Shown here piece after piece: positions 24,260 through 35,734 of a stretch of 64,000 nt of DNA. Under the pieces are notes generated by a model. It saw only the letters and a list, made by a program, of their open reading frames with translations. It searched no databases and had not been told where the DNA came from. Each line of letters opens with the position of its first letter. Position 1 is the first letter of the stretch. Made by a program: the position numbers and the translations under genes. Source of the DNA: Cladocopium goreaui (taxonomy: Eukaryota; Sar; Dinophyceae; Suessiales; Symbiodiniaceae); the NCBI GenBank assembly GCA_947184155.2, contig CAMXCT020001402.1:565049-629048 (forward strand), given 5' to 3'.

Positions 24260-25310
24260 AATGTAACGTGTGTACAGGGATGTAATCATCGTTGAGCTCC
24301 TAAATCCGCCAAATCGATCCAAATCGGGCAAACCAATGGGAATCACCGAACCCACAACCACCAGCCAAATCAGCGGAGATTCCTATTCGAGCTATGCCAA
24401 AACTGGCCTGAAAATTGGAAAATGCAGGTGGGCAGCCCCAAATTTTACGATGCGGGCAGAATTGGGAGAATGAGAAGTTCTTGAAATTTGCAATGGGGGA
24501 TCCACAACCACATAAACCATCGCAAATGTGCACTCTTCTGTTGTGCATAGCCTGCAGTACTTCCTACATGAACGGTTTTTTTTTCACATTTGGGCGTGAC
24601 TATGGCCCATATGGATCCATATGGCATTGTGGGAGATTCTGGTGGTGTCAAGTCATCCGTGGTGTCAGGCCTCTTCCCATCGCACTTTGAAATCAATGGG
24701 ACTCTTCCCAATCTCCGATGCCTTGGTTGACGATATCACCGATGTGTCGATCTGTCGGATTAGCTATATCGACTAATCGTATGAATAAGTATACAATAGT
24801 ACTAGTATGTACTAGTATGTACTAGTACTGTATACATATTTGGATTGGTTGAATATTTTTTTTGAGTCCACGTCCACGTCTCATGTTTTGTGAGAGCTGG
24901 AAGCAGTGAGAGACAGGGTCAGCCTACCGCACCAAGCTGGCCCAACCATTGGTTTATAATCATACGATTGGACACATACCAAGTAGATATAACTTATCTC
25001 TATTCCATTGGTTTATGAATGAGTTACATCCCATAAATCACCAGTAAATGATATCGGCTGGTAAAACAGCTTTACCAAAATGTATCCATTGGTTGTCATG
25101 AAGCATGATGCTTGGATTGGTTGGATGTCCAAATTGCTGATCCTCCATGTGGATGGTCAAAACCCAGCCATGGTGAACACCAAAATAGCTGGGATTTATG
25201 GATGTTCATTCCGTCTACACATGGTATCTATAGGTATTGATCATTATTGATCCATAGCCATGTCTATCCCAACGTTATTCCTCCCAGTACCAAAAAAATG
25301 GCCCAGCGAC
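24260..25310. other. No supported gene
   Basis: Non-coding sequence with short direct repeats such as ACTAGTATGT near 24800-24830. One member of the dispersed family containing GTGAACACCAAAATAGCTGG lies at 25150-25250. Confidence 0.5.
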
Positions 25311-25367
25311 CCAGGCCAAACTTCGCATGGCATTTGCTGCTGCTGCCTCCCCACGTGCTCCGATCAC
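25311..25367 (-). CDS. Candidate exon, SpoVS/Alba-like fragment
   Basis: Nineteen codons between acceptor GTGCCCAG and donor GTCGCT, phase 0 at both ends: VIGARGEAAAANAMRSLAW. The pattern, a beta strand ending in GA followed by an Ala-rich helix, resembles the core of SpoVS/Alba-fold proteins (consensus-like IGAGAxNQAVKAxAIA). The resemblance is suggestive, not proven. The exon at 27385-27327 (KLAGYIRT) could carry the preceding helix of the same fold, but the phases do not join directly. Confidence 0.35.
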
Positions 25368-27310
25368 CTGGGCACCACGCTGGTGACCCTGAGACTGATG
25401 AATCATGTGGATTACATGGATCTATATAATGGATCATATGGATATACATATATATATATATACATATATATATACATAATATGATCATGTGGGATCTAGG
25501 TATAAATGAACATGTATGGATTATTACATGGATCTATGACGATCTATGTATATATGAAACTCTGTGGATTATATGAAGTTTAATTTTGATGCTCATGATG
25601 TCGAACAACATCCCAAGCGATTTACAATCCATACCATCCATATCATATTTACAACTGGGGCTACCTTCCATAATAGCCATAGGATTGAGTACTCATGGAT
25701 AATTATCTAATATTTTTCCATCAACAAATAGGTCTAAATAAGGCATAAAATCCTTGATTTCGGGGTCATATGATTCAACTTTGAGATTCAAGTCATCTAC
25801 GGGTCAAAAGGGTCAAGTCATCTACGGGTACCTCTCAAATTGTGCTGAAGTCTCGAACATTGGAGGGTTGCTGAAAATGACGGACCTTTCAGCGTTTCAG
25901 CTTCCGATCTGCCTATTTGAAGCATACCATGTTGAAACGTGGACGATGTCACGTGACCAAATTGAGAAGTCATGGGACGGCAATGCCACTGAGTTCCTAG
26001 CACACCAGCCGCCAGGCTCTGTGCACATTAGGCCTTGGAAGGATGTCTCCGATCACAGCATTTAAGCCACGTTTTTCCATGGGTTTTTCCTGTTCCAGTG
26101 CTTTTGAGACATGTTTATTCTATGGAGGTGACATGTTTTTGTCCGTCAAATACGTCAGAAATGCTGGTGATAACACCGATGTTAAGTGGCTAGACTCGGA
26201 TATTGCCAGTGATATTTCTAAAATCATAGGTGGTGTTCTTGGTTGACTGTAAATGTTCCATCTTTGCTGGTGGTTATCTAAAATCATACACATCAATCAT
26301 TGTAAATGTTCCATCTTTGCTGGTCACATCGTCACATCCCGCATATCGTAAGGTAATCTCTTGACAGAGCTGGTGGTTGAGCCACGCATCCAAAGAACAC
26401 GAACCGATAGGGATCACTATCTCAAGAAAGAACATATTTGCCAACCGACAATCAGTTCCGTCATTCTATGCCCATCACACGTCCTTTTTTGTTGAACATT
26501 CCTTTTTGGTGGTGAATCCTTCTAGTATCCTTCTAGTGTATGTGGTTGATATTGAGATATTGACATTTTCCTGCTATAGAGGATATGATATGATCATTTT
26601 TGATCACCATTTTGCTTGTCAGTTCCCGCGGTCAATCTGGGTAATCGGTTAATCCTTCATCCCGACATAGCCATGGCTCCGAATTGGGATACCAATTCTA
26701 ACCCATCAACTTTCAATTTTGGGTATTGTCTGAAACATCCATCTTGGAGACCACAGCAATCTTTCAATCCACTACATCTATACTACATCTGAATATTCCT
26801 TTATCATATTCCTGGATGAAGAGCTTTGAAGTCCCCATAGATACACACATTGATGATTCTAAAAATAAGCGATTTTCCCAATTGATATTGATTTGGGGCG
26901 GGGAATCCCAGGTGTATAGTTTGGGATGTTAAACCCAGTCTTGGGACACCAGTATAGATCTCAAATTTGATGCTTTCATCTTCATTTTCCATATTCGACA
27001 TATCTTATAATTAATATTTTAGTGTTCCCCCCCCCATCATTATGTCGATTTAGGGCTGGTCATCTACCCCAGTTGGGTGATATTTACCATTATGGCTAGT
27101 CATATACCCAACTTTTTGGTGGTTATATGCCCCATTGATCCCTATATACCCTCTGGATCCTCTGGTAATTTGACATAGCCATGGAAGTAAAGGCCCATTT
27201 ACTGATTTACTCATTAGAACCGGTGATTTTCCATACCGCTTAAATTACCAGATTCTAATTTCAATGGGGATAAATCTCCCGCGATATCCCCATTGTAGCA
27301 GCATTTTTGA
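25368..27310. other. No securely supported gene
   Basis: Mostly non-coding. A plus-strand frame at 25754-26065 has near-protein composition but lacks splice or motif support. A 24-bp direct repeat (TGTAAATGTTCCATCTTTGC core) occurs at about 26249 and 26298. A degenerate family-1 inverted-repeat element follows at 27147-27250. Confidence 0.45.
27147..27250. mobile_element. MITE-like element, family 1, degenerate copy
   Basis: Starts TACCCTCTGGATCC with a second CTCTGGTAATTTGACATAGCC, and ends GATTTTCCATACCGCTTAAATTACCAG. The outer right end is truncated, without GAGGGTA. The inner arms are still recognisable. Confidence 0.55.
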
Positions 27311-27326
27311 TGGTTTGAATCCACAC

Positions 27327-28069
27327 TTTTGGCCCAAGGTGCGGATGTAACCCGCCAGCTTTTCGCAGCGTTTCTCGTCCTCCGCCTGCCGTTTTTTTTT
27401 TTGGGCTGGGAATGCCATTTTTTTTTGGCCCAAGAATGGATAGTTAGAGGGGTTATGCCAGGGGGACAAACTTATACAATCTAAATTCATGATGCCGGAT
27501 TCAGTAGTTAAATCCACTCTACGTTGATCAAACCCCACTGCTGTGGGGTAGATGTCGAATGCGAAGTTTTGCAGCTTGTTGTTCCATTCTTCTGCTGTAT
27601 GAACCCTGATAACCTCTCAGATGGTTTCTGATGTCTTGTCTACCGAGTCTACCTCGGTATCCACTTGATGCTCAAGACCACACCAACTTACGGTCCATTC
27701 CATCATCAAATAGGCTGTGCATATCACTCCCTTTCTCTGCCGCAAAAGGCTGTTTAAAAAGTAACAAATTGATACAAATTGGCTCCAGAAAAGGATCCTT
27801 TGTCTCTGAACATGCTTCTACAATCTTCTACAATCTTCTACATGCTTCGGGCTTCTGTCGGGCTTTCTGTTGACAAGATCCTCCACCTGCGCTTGTCGAC
27901 CAGAGAGCCTCCAAAGCCTTGCTCTGCAGAAATTCTTCGTTCGAAGCATTGTGGTGCGGCTTCGATTTCTTAACTTGGCGATACTTCCTGATGAGCTGTC
28001 GAACCTTCCGGCAATCTAGATTTGTAGGGTTCGCCAGCACATCGAGGATGCGGCGCGTCTCGCTTCCAC
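27327..28069 (-). CDS. Two exons of an unidentified gene
   Basis: The upstream exon, ending at 27887 (donor GTGGAGG) or 27891 (GC donor), reads SETRRILDVLANPTNL, DCRKVRQLIRKYRQVKKSK and NEEFLQSKALEALW, a charged helical protein. The next exon, 27385-27327, has acceptor ACGGCAG and donor GTGTGG and reads AEDEKRCEKLAGYIRTLGQ. With the GC donor the two join in phase 0. Composition and codon usage look genuinely coding. I recognise no domain and could not fix the 5' border of the first exon (about 28069). Confidence 0.5.
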
Positions 28070-28449
28070 TTCCATGTAGCACCAGGAGCTATCATCGCGA
28101 TGATCGCACTGCAGGCTTCAAGATGTGGATAGGCCATGGTGCCATGGTCATCCATCGTCCATGCCACATTCCCGGGATGCCGGATGCAAGCATCGTGGCT
28201 CCCAAAAGGCAACCCATCGCACAGCCAAGGGAAACGAGTTCCTTCACCAGCTTTTGGGGCTGATGTCTTCACGGATATATCCCTTGTGAGGTACACCAAC
28301 GAAGCCGGCGAAGCCACCTATCCCACTCCTGCACTCTTGGGAGAATTCATCCCAGTCATAAGTAGCCATAGTATGTCATTGTGTTCACATCAAAACTATG
28401 GTTGTTTCAACAGTCTTTTTCAACCAACGTCATCATCCATCAAATCCCA

Positions 28450-28602
28450 TCACTGAGAGCCATGTGGAGCCATGTGGAGCCCACATTCCGTGTCCGGTGT
28501 CTCGCCTGCTTCATTCCAGGAGCCCACAAAAACCGCCTCTCTCTGTCCACCGTGCCCACCGTGCCCGCTGCGCGGCACAAAGCCAGCAGGCGCAGGCGCC
28601 GC
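28450..28602 (-). CDS. Candidate exon with VFVGSWNEAGE motif
   Basis: After acceptor CATCTCCAG the minus strand is open for 50 codons to TGA. It starts AAPAPAGFVPRSGHGGHGG and contains REAVFVGSWNEAGETPD. The strand pattern V.VxGSWN resembles starch/glycogen-binding immunoglobulin-like modules (CBM20/CBM48), but one strand is not enough to assign it. An opposite-strand frame is also open here. Confidence 0.35.
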   Translation of the reverse strand, partial: AAPAPAGFVPRSGHGGHGGQREAVFVGSWNEAGETPDTECGLHMAPHGSQ

Positions 28603-29051
28603 CTGGAGATGTCGATCGTGAACTTCAGATGTCGAACTGTGTCTTATTACTGTAGTATTCTCGGATCTGCATGGATCTGTTAATATTCTTGTATAATCTT
28701 GTATATATATATATACAGTAAATATATGTAAATATCATATCCGATAGTGATATCAATTTGATGCACTTCGATTTGAATTGGTCACACAAAACGCGCATTA
28801 AATCAATCAAACTCTAGTCTACTACTTTGATCCAATTTCGGAAGGGCCCAATCGAAAGCAACCTTGCAGGTGCAGCAAGTGCCATAGCGCTCGTGGCGTC
28901 TCGACTGCTTGACGATTGCCCTGTTGGGGATATCTGATATATCTATCATCTAAGTTTAGCCTTGTCACCGGGCTGATGTGAGGGGATAGCAGTAGGAGAC
29001 GAAGATTTTACGTCCACATGTCAGGTACCTTGGCTTCCTGAAACCATTCTC

Positions 29052-29109
29052 CTTGTAGAAAGGTCAGAAAATTCACGGTCAATCTGTAGTTCCGTACGGC
29101 GCAGTACGG
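29052..29109 (-). CDS. Candidate exon, unidentified
   Basis: Acceptor CCTTATAG, then VLRRTELQIDREFSDLST, then a possible GA donor (GAGAATGG). The composition is charged and amphipathic and the exon is co-oriented with its neighbours. Phase does not connect directly to the flanking candidates. Confidence 0.3.
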
Positions 29110-29112
29110 CTA

Positions 29113-30887
29113 TAAGGGATGGATCATAGACATGGCCCCACTCAACAAGACAAATTACCAGGGCTGTGCACCCATGAAATTCAACATGGAACCATGGAAC
29201 CCTAACATTGGCATTCAGAAGACCATCTTTGGATATCTTTGGTCCATTTTGTCCACGTTCCAAAGGGGCCGCTAAAAAGGGCTGCAAAAATCGATGGTCA
29301 AGGCGGTCAAAGAGATATGAAGAGATGAGATGTATCATGATGTATCATGATGTATCATGATGTATCAATGTATTAATTCTAAACCCTAGAATCCTAGAGG
29401 CTGTACCTGTGCTGCTGCTCTTGTTCTCTATGTTCACTTGATCCGTCAGAAGCTCAGGCCGTCTGGTTTTGCAAAACCGGTGATTTGGAATCTGGGTTGA
29501 TTATGATTTTCATTGATTTTCATCATAACCTGTGACTGGGTTTCCTGGGACTTCAAACCACTGGCCTGACAACTCTAAACCGCTGCAACATGGAACAAAA
29601 AGATGAAGAACACAGGGTGACTGTCGTCGAGCACCAATAAATCATATGGTTCGTATTCATTGGTCAACCTTATTGACGACGACAGAACCCCTACGGCCCT
29701 ACGAAAATCCGGACATTGCATACCTTTCAATGCGGAAATGGATGGATTCGACTTCCTATCCCGAGTAGGTCGTCATGAGATCGCCTTGGTTTTGCACAGC
29801 TGAACTTCTGAAACTTCACCGGAAACAAAGAACCGGGAACCTGAAAGTTTTACACATCCAATCCATTTTTGAATACATTTGAGTTTAGGCCCCATCTCTC
29901 CCCAACTTTTCAACTTTTTGTTTGGTCCTCTCAGCGGAGCCATCCACAATACACTTGGGAGTGGCCTGCTGAGTCAGTGGCCAGAGTTCAGGCTGCCAAC
30001 GATGTAAACAGGTCAAAATCTCAAGTAAGCCAGATTGATGTCAGATGTATCCAGATATCCAAATGTCATAAGCAGGTGTCACAGCAGATCTTTGGTAGCC
30101 CAGCCGACTACGCTTGGATTTTTTTGGCCGATAAACTAAGCTGGGCTGGGATGGTCACTCGAGGGAAGGCCTACCTGGCAGGATGCAGGATGCAGCTGGA
30201 CACCCAGCCGGCGAGGAATGAGAATTCAAAACCCGACTTCTCCCGATGTCATCTACTTCTAGCGTCCTTTCAGAACTTCCAGGCTGCCACGGTTGATCAA
30301 GGTTTCCCTTTCCTACAGATCCTCTCAAGCGAAATGATAGGTCTGATAGGAGAGGCTGTGAAAGGATAATCATGAATTAACCCAGCCGTGCCACATGGTT
30401 TTCATATGTTTTCATTCACAAGACCTCCGGTCATTGACGGTGTCTTTTTCGGTAGCGCCTTGCCATGAACTCGGAATCCCTTGACATATCCGAGCCCCAC
30501 CGCACAAGCCAAGCCCACCTCAAGGTCGAAACAGAGCTGCTTGGGTACTGCTTGGACGTTTTTCAACTACACTAGGTGACTAAAAATGAAAGGGTAAGGG
30601 TACAATACATACAAGATGCATCAAGATGCCCAAGATGCATATCACTTTGAGAGTATCAACCAGCAATCAGGATAATGCATCCAAACAGATCCTCTAAGGG
30701 AACCCCAATCGTGGTGGTGCACAAACAATTTCTATGTTTCAGACCACAATAATGTCGCAAATGAGCGCGATACCCTGACATGGTGCGAGTGAAACCAAAC
30801 CTGAGTCGCATCTTCTTGGTTTTTCGCATCAGTGAAGCTATGGGTTGTCTGCAAAAGGGGTCCCCAATGGGTTTCCCTGCTACACAC
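29113..30887. other. No securely supported gene
   Basis: Contains a direct repeat of TGTATCATGA (about 29330-29365, four copies) and a 166-codon plus-strand open frame at 29869-30369. That frame lacks recognisable motifs and overlaps a minus-strand open frame. It is left unassigned. Confidence 0.4.
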
Positions 30888-31551
30888 CGCTTAGGACGCC
30901 CTGCCGTTGCAAAGCCCATGGCGAAAAACGCCGCGGTGCGTGGAATCTGCGGGGAATCGCGGAGACAGTTCGTGACCGAAAGGTTCCCCAAAGGCGAAGA
31001 AAAATCTGGGAGAATCAGAAACAACATGGCACTAAAATGGCACTAACATGGCACTGATAGTCCTCACGCTGCTCAAGACTCATACTCGCATGATCCATGA
31101 ACTTAATCAATGCAATGCTCAGTAAATGAGCGAGAACGCCTATTGGGAAGTGTTGGGGTACATGCACGTGGCAGTAAATCATCATCCTCAATCAGACTTG
31201 GTGAAGTTTGACTAGGACACTCATCCTACAAAGATTGTCATGTCGAGTCGCTGAATCCGAGCCCATCCCGCTAGACACTTTAGTAACTTCCCCAAGTTGA
31301 TAGATGGCAGGATCGTCCAAGGACTCATACCTAAAGTAGAATCCAAAATAATAATCAACAGCCATCATCCCCAGTAGTAGTGGTATGTAGTGGTGTAAGA
31401 ATTTCTGATGTGATGATTTTTTCGGCCTCAAATGGTTTGATGGTGATGGCAGATCCAGGATTTTGCGCCTGAGAACGAGCTTGGAGATAGTTGGACGCCA
31501 CATTTGTCGTGGCGGGTTTCGCGTTGACCTTCACCTCAGCCGTGGTGACGA
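30888..31551 (-). CDS. Two exons of an unidentified gene
   Basis: 31551-31469 (acceptor CCTTCAG, GC donor) reads VTTAEVKVNAKPATTNVAS then NYLQARSQ. 30946-30888 (acceptor CCCCGCAG, donor GTGTGT) reads IPRTAAFFAMGFATAGRPKR. Exon 1 ends in phase 0 and exon 2 begins in phase 0. The second exon has a small hydrophobic stretch followed by basic residues. No family is recognised. It lies just downstream of the CDGSH gene on the same strand and could be the next gene of the unidirectional cluster. Confidence 0.45.
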
Positions 31552-31790
31552 CTGAAGGGTGTCACATGGTGCACTGCGGGAGTGCGGAGTAGAGGCATGT
31601 ACATGTTGCAAGCAATCTCAAACCTGATTCACGATCACTTGTGATGGTTTTTCCAATAAGAAATTTTGAGGCTGTTGGAATTAGTACAAATTAGTACATG
31701 TATTTATTAAATTTACCTTTTGGATGTGCTGATTTTCCATGAAGTTTCACAAATTTCATCCATGCTTTCCTTTAAGGACTACCTGACGTC

Positions 31791-33331
31791 TCAGAGCGCC
31801 GCCACGAATGGGCCAACGACGTCTCCTGCCTGACTGCCAGTTGTGGATCAGATTTTCATGGATACAGCAAGCCCATCCACAAGATATACCCTCTGGTAAA
31901 CTAACATAGCTATTGAAAATCACCATTTTTAATGGGAAAATCCACTATTAATGGTCATTTTCCATAGCTACGTTAAATTACCAGAGGGTAACAGGAATCT
32001 GTCAGGAGAAATCAATACAACGGGGACACATCGGACACATCCGATGTGAATTTCTCTCAAAACCAGAAGAAACAACAGCTGTAGACTTGAAGCAACAATT
32101 TACATCAATTTACCCTGTTGGCTTTGCACTTCAAAACACAAAATTCTGATGTTAGATGGATCTTTCTGATGCCTCACTGCGTCTTTTTACTGAACGATGC
32201 ACTTTCAAGCAGCCAAACAATGGGGGAGGATGAAGCACTAGTGTTCCCTAGAGAAACTTTGTCAGACAAACAGGAAGAACAAAACCGGTTTCAACACATT
32301 CAAAATTGACTTGAGTCGATGGAATCCAGGTACTGGAAGTCTATCATTCCCATCAAGTTGGGGATACACTTGATTAAGATATATTAAGATGATTGAAATG
32401 ATCAAGTTGGTTTGTGCCAATCTGGTGTCCCAGATGTGTTCCGCATAGAATTGGCACCTCGTTAAGAGCCTTATGACTACCATCACAGTACCTACCAGGC
32501 AAGGCATGGCAAGGCCACACGGGATTGACCGATGAGATTTGACTGCAACCAGCCTCTCAAAGGTCGAAGAACGAAGTGCACAACAGATGTTTGCTCAATC
32601 TCTTCATAGGCTTGCGAGAATATCCCAGTGGTGTAATCTTGGCACATTGCACCACCAACAGGTACATCAAAAATTGATAGAAATTGGTGATGGTTCAATG
32701 GTTCAACCAAAAAAACATCGGGTCGAAAAAAACTGAGGTCTTCATCACTTGCCCCAAGCTCATGCCATCACCAAAAAAACCCGCGGTCTGGTCGAATCGT
32801 CTTCCGATTCCTTGGGGGTTCCCAATAGTTTGAACCATACTCGTTCTGTTGATTCAATCTCCATGTGTTTTTTGCTTCCTCCATTCTTTCTGATTCTAGC
32901 TTTCTTTTCGCTCAACTCGCTTAACCATGAAACATGTTTGCATATTCTCTGTCAATCTACTGGATCAGTAGGATGTTGTTTTCTAGCGCTGTTCTATATC
33001 ATATACAGTCATACAGTGTATTACAATATATAATTAATGTACACACATATAATACATATATATATATAATACATATATATATAATACATATATATATAAT
33101 ACATATATATATAATACATATATATATATATATATATATAATATAAGATTTATATACGAATATACAAGATACATCTAGATCATCTAGTATATGCATCCTA
33201 TTCGCGAATGGGATTTTATTGTCTCCCCATCGCTCACGGGAATTTCTTGGATTGCCAGCAGCGGCAGATCTTGATGTCTTTGGCCTGGCTGTTGAATCCG
33301 CCCGTGAGATAGTGACGAGCCAACGTCCCAT
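31791..33331 (-). CDS. CDGSH iron-sulfur domain protein (CISD/NEET-like), 3' part
   Basis: Three exons join with correct phase: 33331-33238 (ends ICRCWQSKKFP, donor GTGAGC), 32491-32458 (YCDGSHKALNE, donor GTGCCA) and 31829-31791 (AGDVVGPFVAAL, then TGA). Proline is split as CC|G across the first intron; the second intron is phase 0. The joined motif C-R-C-W-Q-S-K-K-F-P-Y-C-D-G-S-H contains the three cysteines and one histidine that bind the [2Fe-2S] cluster in CDGSH proteins. NE followed by GD.VGP is the family's usual ending. NEET-type proteins act as dimers at mitochondrial, plastid or ER membranes in redox and iron handling. The location of this one is unknown because the N-terminal exons were not found. 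The protein ends soon after VGPFVAAL. Confidence 0.88.
31887..31990. mobile_element. MITE-like element, family 1, intact copy in CDGSH intron 2
   Basis: A 104-bp foldback with ends TACCCTCTGGTAAACTAACA and TTAAATTACCAGAGGGTA. The inner arms TAGCTATTGAAAATCACCAT and ATGGTCATTTTCCATAGCTA make almost the whole element a hairpin. It lies 57 bp upstream (transcript sense) of the last CDGSH exon. Confidence 0.85.
33025..33145. repeat. TA-rich tract (ATAATACATATATATAT units)
   Basis: Tandem AT-rich units ending in a pure TA run at about 33118-33140. Low complexity, no gene. Confidence 0.9.
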
Positions 33332-35734
33332 CTAAAGATGGCCATTTTTAATAGGTAAATTGTGGTAAATTTTGACATTTGTTAAATGGCTATGGAATAG
33401 GCCATTTAAGGCAATTTTCTTGTTAAACATATGTTGAATTGGAGGGCAATTCGCCAATGCCATAATTGCTAGCATTTTGGGATGGTTAATGGCAATCCAT
33501 AAACATGGTGATGACTTGGGGATGGTTAATGGCATTGGCTTTACCACCAAAAACTCAGTTCTCCTTCTGTTATTCCCAAATCGATTTTTCACTTTTGACA
33601 CATCTTCCGAGTGAAAATCAGAAATTTCACCATAGCCCCGTCCCCCAGCTCGTCTAAGCCCATTCTTGAATGAACAGGGCTCAACCGGACACGATGAATC
33701 AACAGGCCTCACCAGGAGTGGCATACTGGATCAGGTGATGATACCTGGAGAATGGGTTGATCCCTCAACAAACCTGGAGCTCAGATTTCAACACATTTCG
33801 GAATTCACCAATTTGACATGGCCATTTTAAGGGATAGTTGCCTTTTTAAAGCAACATTTCTAGGCTCAATTTACCCAAGGTGTGGTTGATGATCGAATTT
33901 CATGATGGTTGACTGATGGCAAGTTCGAACTCCCAACTTTCCTCCTGGTTTGTTCAACCTCGGCGCACAACTTAGCCAAGTTGAAACCTCCCTTTTTGTG
34001 ACTCATCCAGGGCCAAGGAAGGTAAAGAATCTGCGGAGTTTGCCATCTGCTTTCCACGGACAACCTGGTGAACTTCCGCTAAGACATGTGGCCATCTTTA
34101 GATAGCATGCAAAAAATCTGTTTTCAGCACAAGATCATAGGATTCTCCATATTTTTGCCAATGCAACAAAGGACAGCGCAATGAAGGAAACACTCTCAAC
34201 AAATTTTTAATGGCAAAAAACATTCAGCCATTCCTTACTGAATTTTTTGAGCATTCACCCATGGTTTCCCCATGGTTTCCCAGACCACTCTGCTGCTGCA
34301 CTTGTCGTAGTTCTTGAGGTTGTAATCAATCCCCGAAGGTGGCCAGGCCATGCCTGGAATTCCCAGGCAGATCAACCAACTTGGCACCCTCCAAAGTCAT
34401 CAAAGAACTTGGATCAAAAAGGGGACCAAAAGGTGGCTGTTTGGGCTTAGTTTACATGGGCTTAGTTTGCTGTGATGTTGTGACTTTCGAAAAAAAAACA
34501 TGAAACAGGTGGTTTGACTCATCATGTTGGAGACTGTAAGTTGACGGAGAGGATCTGCAACTGAAACGACCGACGTTCTTTGCGTTTTGGTTCCGAGAAA
34601 CTTCATCAATGGCAATGGAGATACATGAGATATACATGAGACATACATTAACATGAGATGTTCAGTTGGTGGCCAACTTTTGGGGGATCTTTGTCAACAA
34701 TCCTTCGTCATTCGTATCACACGTCTGCTGTGCAACGGTCAACCGGTCAACCAATCCTTGGCTATCCTGCCATCGAGATTCCTCCAGACATGTTTGACAT
34801 GAAAAGCCTCTGTTCTATTCTACCCTCTGGTACATAACTATGGAAAATCACCATTTTCAATGGGAAAATCCACGAACTAAATCACCATTTTCAATAGCTA
34901 TTTCGACATAACCAGAGGGTAATACATCATGCCAGGCATGCCATATGGATGCCAAATGATGCTAACATGGCTTGATGATCCATCAGCTGGAGCTCCGGGC
35001 TTTCTAAACGGCCACTTGAAGGGCTCGAAACGCTGCCGCTGAAGCCAACAGGACAAAGCCGGTCACAGGATGAATGATGGGACATGATGGGACATGATGG
35101 GACATGATGGGACATGATGGGACTTGGAGACATGGGATTAGCGTCGTCCGAAAAAGATGTGTTTATGGCGTGAACACAGCGTGAACGCAGCTTCGCTGAT
35201 GCACGGTCCACTGGGTCCACTGCCCCTTTTCAGTGCACCAAGCAGGTCACAGCCCCAGTCGCATTGGCTCCCGGAATATCTCAGATATCTATCGAAATTT
35301 CTATAGATATCTCAATTTCTGCTCACATCTGCACATGTCAACATCAACTTTCAGCCTGGAATGGCGAGGCGTTTTGCGGTGCAAAACGTGCCCACATGTC
35401 ATTGGACCAGCATCTTCCCATCTCTGGTGAGGTGGAACAACAGCTTTACCATGACTCCATGCTGCGGCTGATGCTGGTTTTGATCATCCAAATATGGGAG
35501 TTCATAAGAAAAGACACAGAAACACCCTATATACATATATATATATAATATAATATGATATGATATGATATAATATAATATAATATAATTAATATAATAT
35601 AATATAATATAATACAATATAACATAATATAATATAATATAATATAATATATCATATTATACTATATTATACTATATTATAACACAGTATAAGTTTAAGC
35701 CAATCCTCGCAGTTGGTGGGGTGATGTGATCTGG
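33332..35734. other. No securely supported gene; possible short minus exons
   Basis: Candidate coding scraps on the minus strand are DYNLKNYDKCSSRVVW (about 34283-34330), FNLAKLCAE before a GTTGAA donor (about 33965-33990) and MKFLGTKTQRTSVVSVADPL (about 34548-34605). One of these may be the missing 5' part of the CDGSH gene, but phases and borders could not be fixed. A (GGGACATGAT)n repeat lies at 35067-35113, and an A/T tract (TAATA units) at 35540-35660. Confidence 0.4.
34821..34921. mobile_element. MITE-like element, family 1
   Basis: Ends TACCCTCTGGTACATAACTA and TTTCGACATAACCAGAGGGTA, with inner GAAAATCACCATTTTC arms. 101 bp, no coding capacity. Confidence 0.8.

Noticed and set aside
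29869..30369. A 166-codon plus-strand open frame
   Set aside because: No recognisable motif, mixed codon usage, and an open frame on the opposite strand over part of it.
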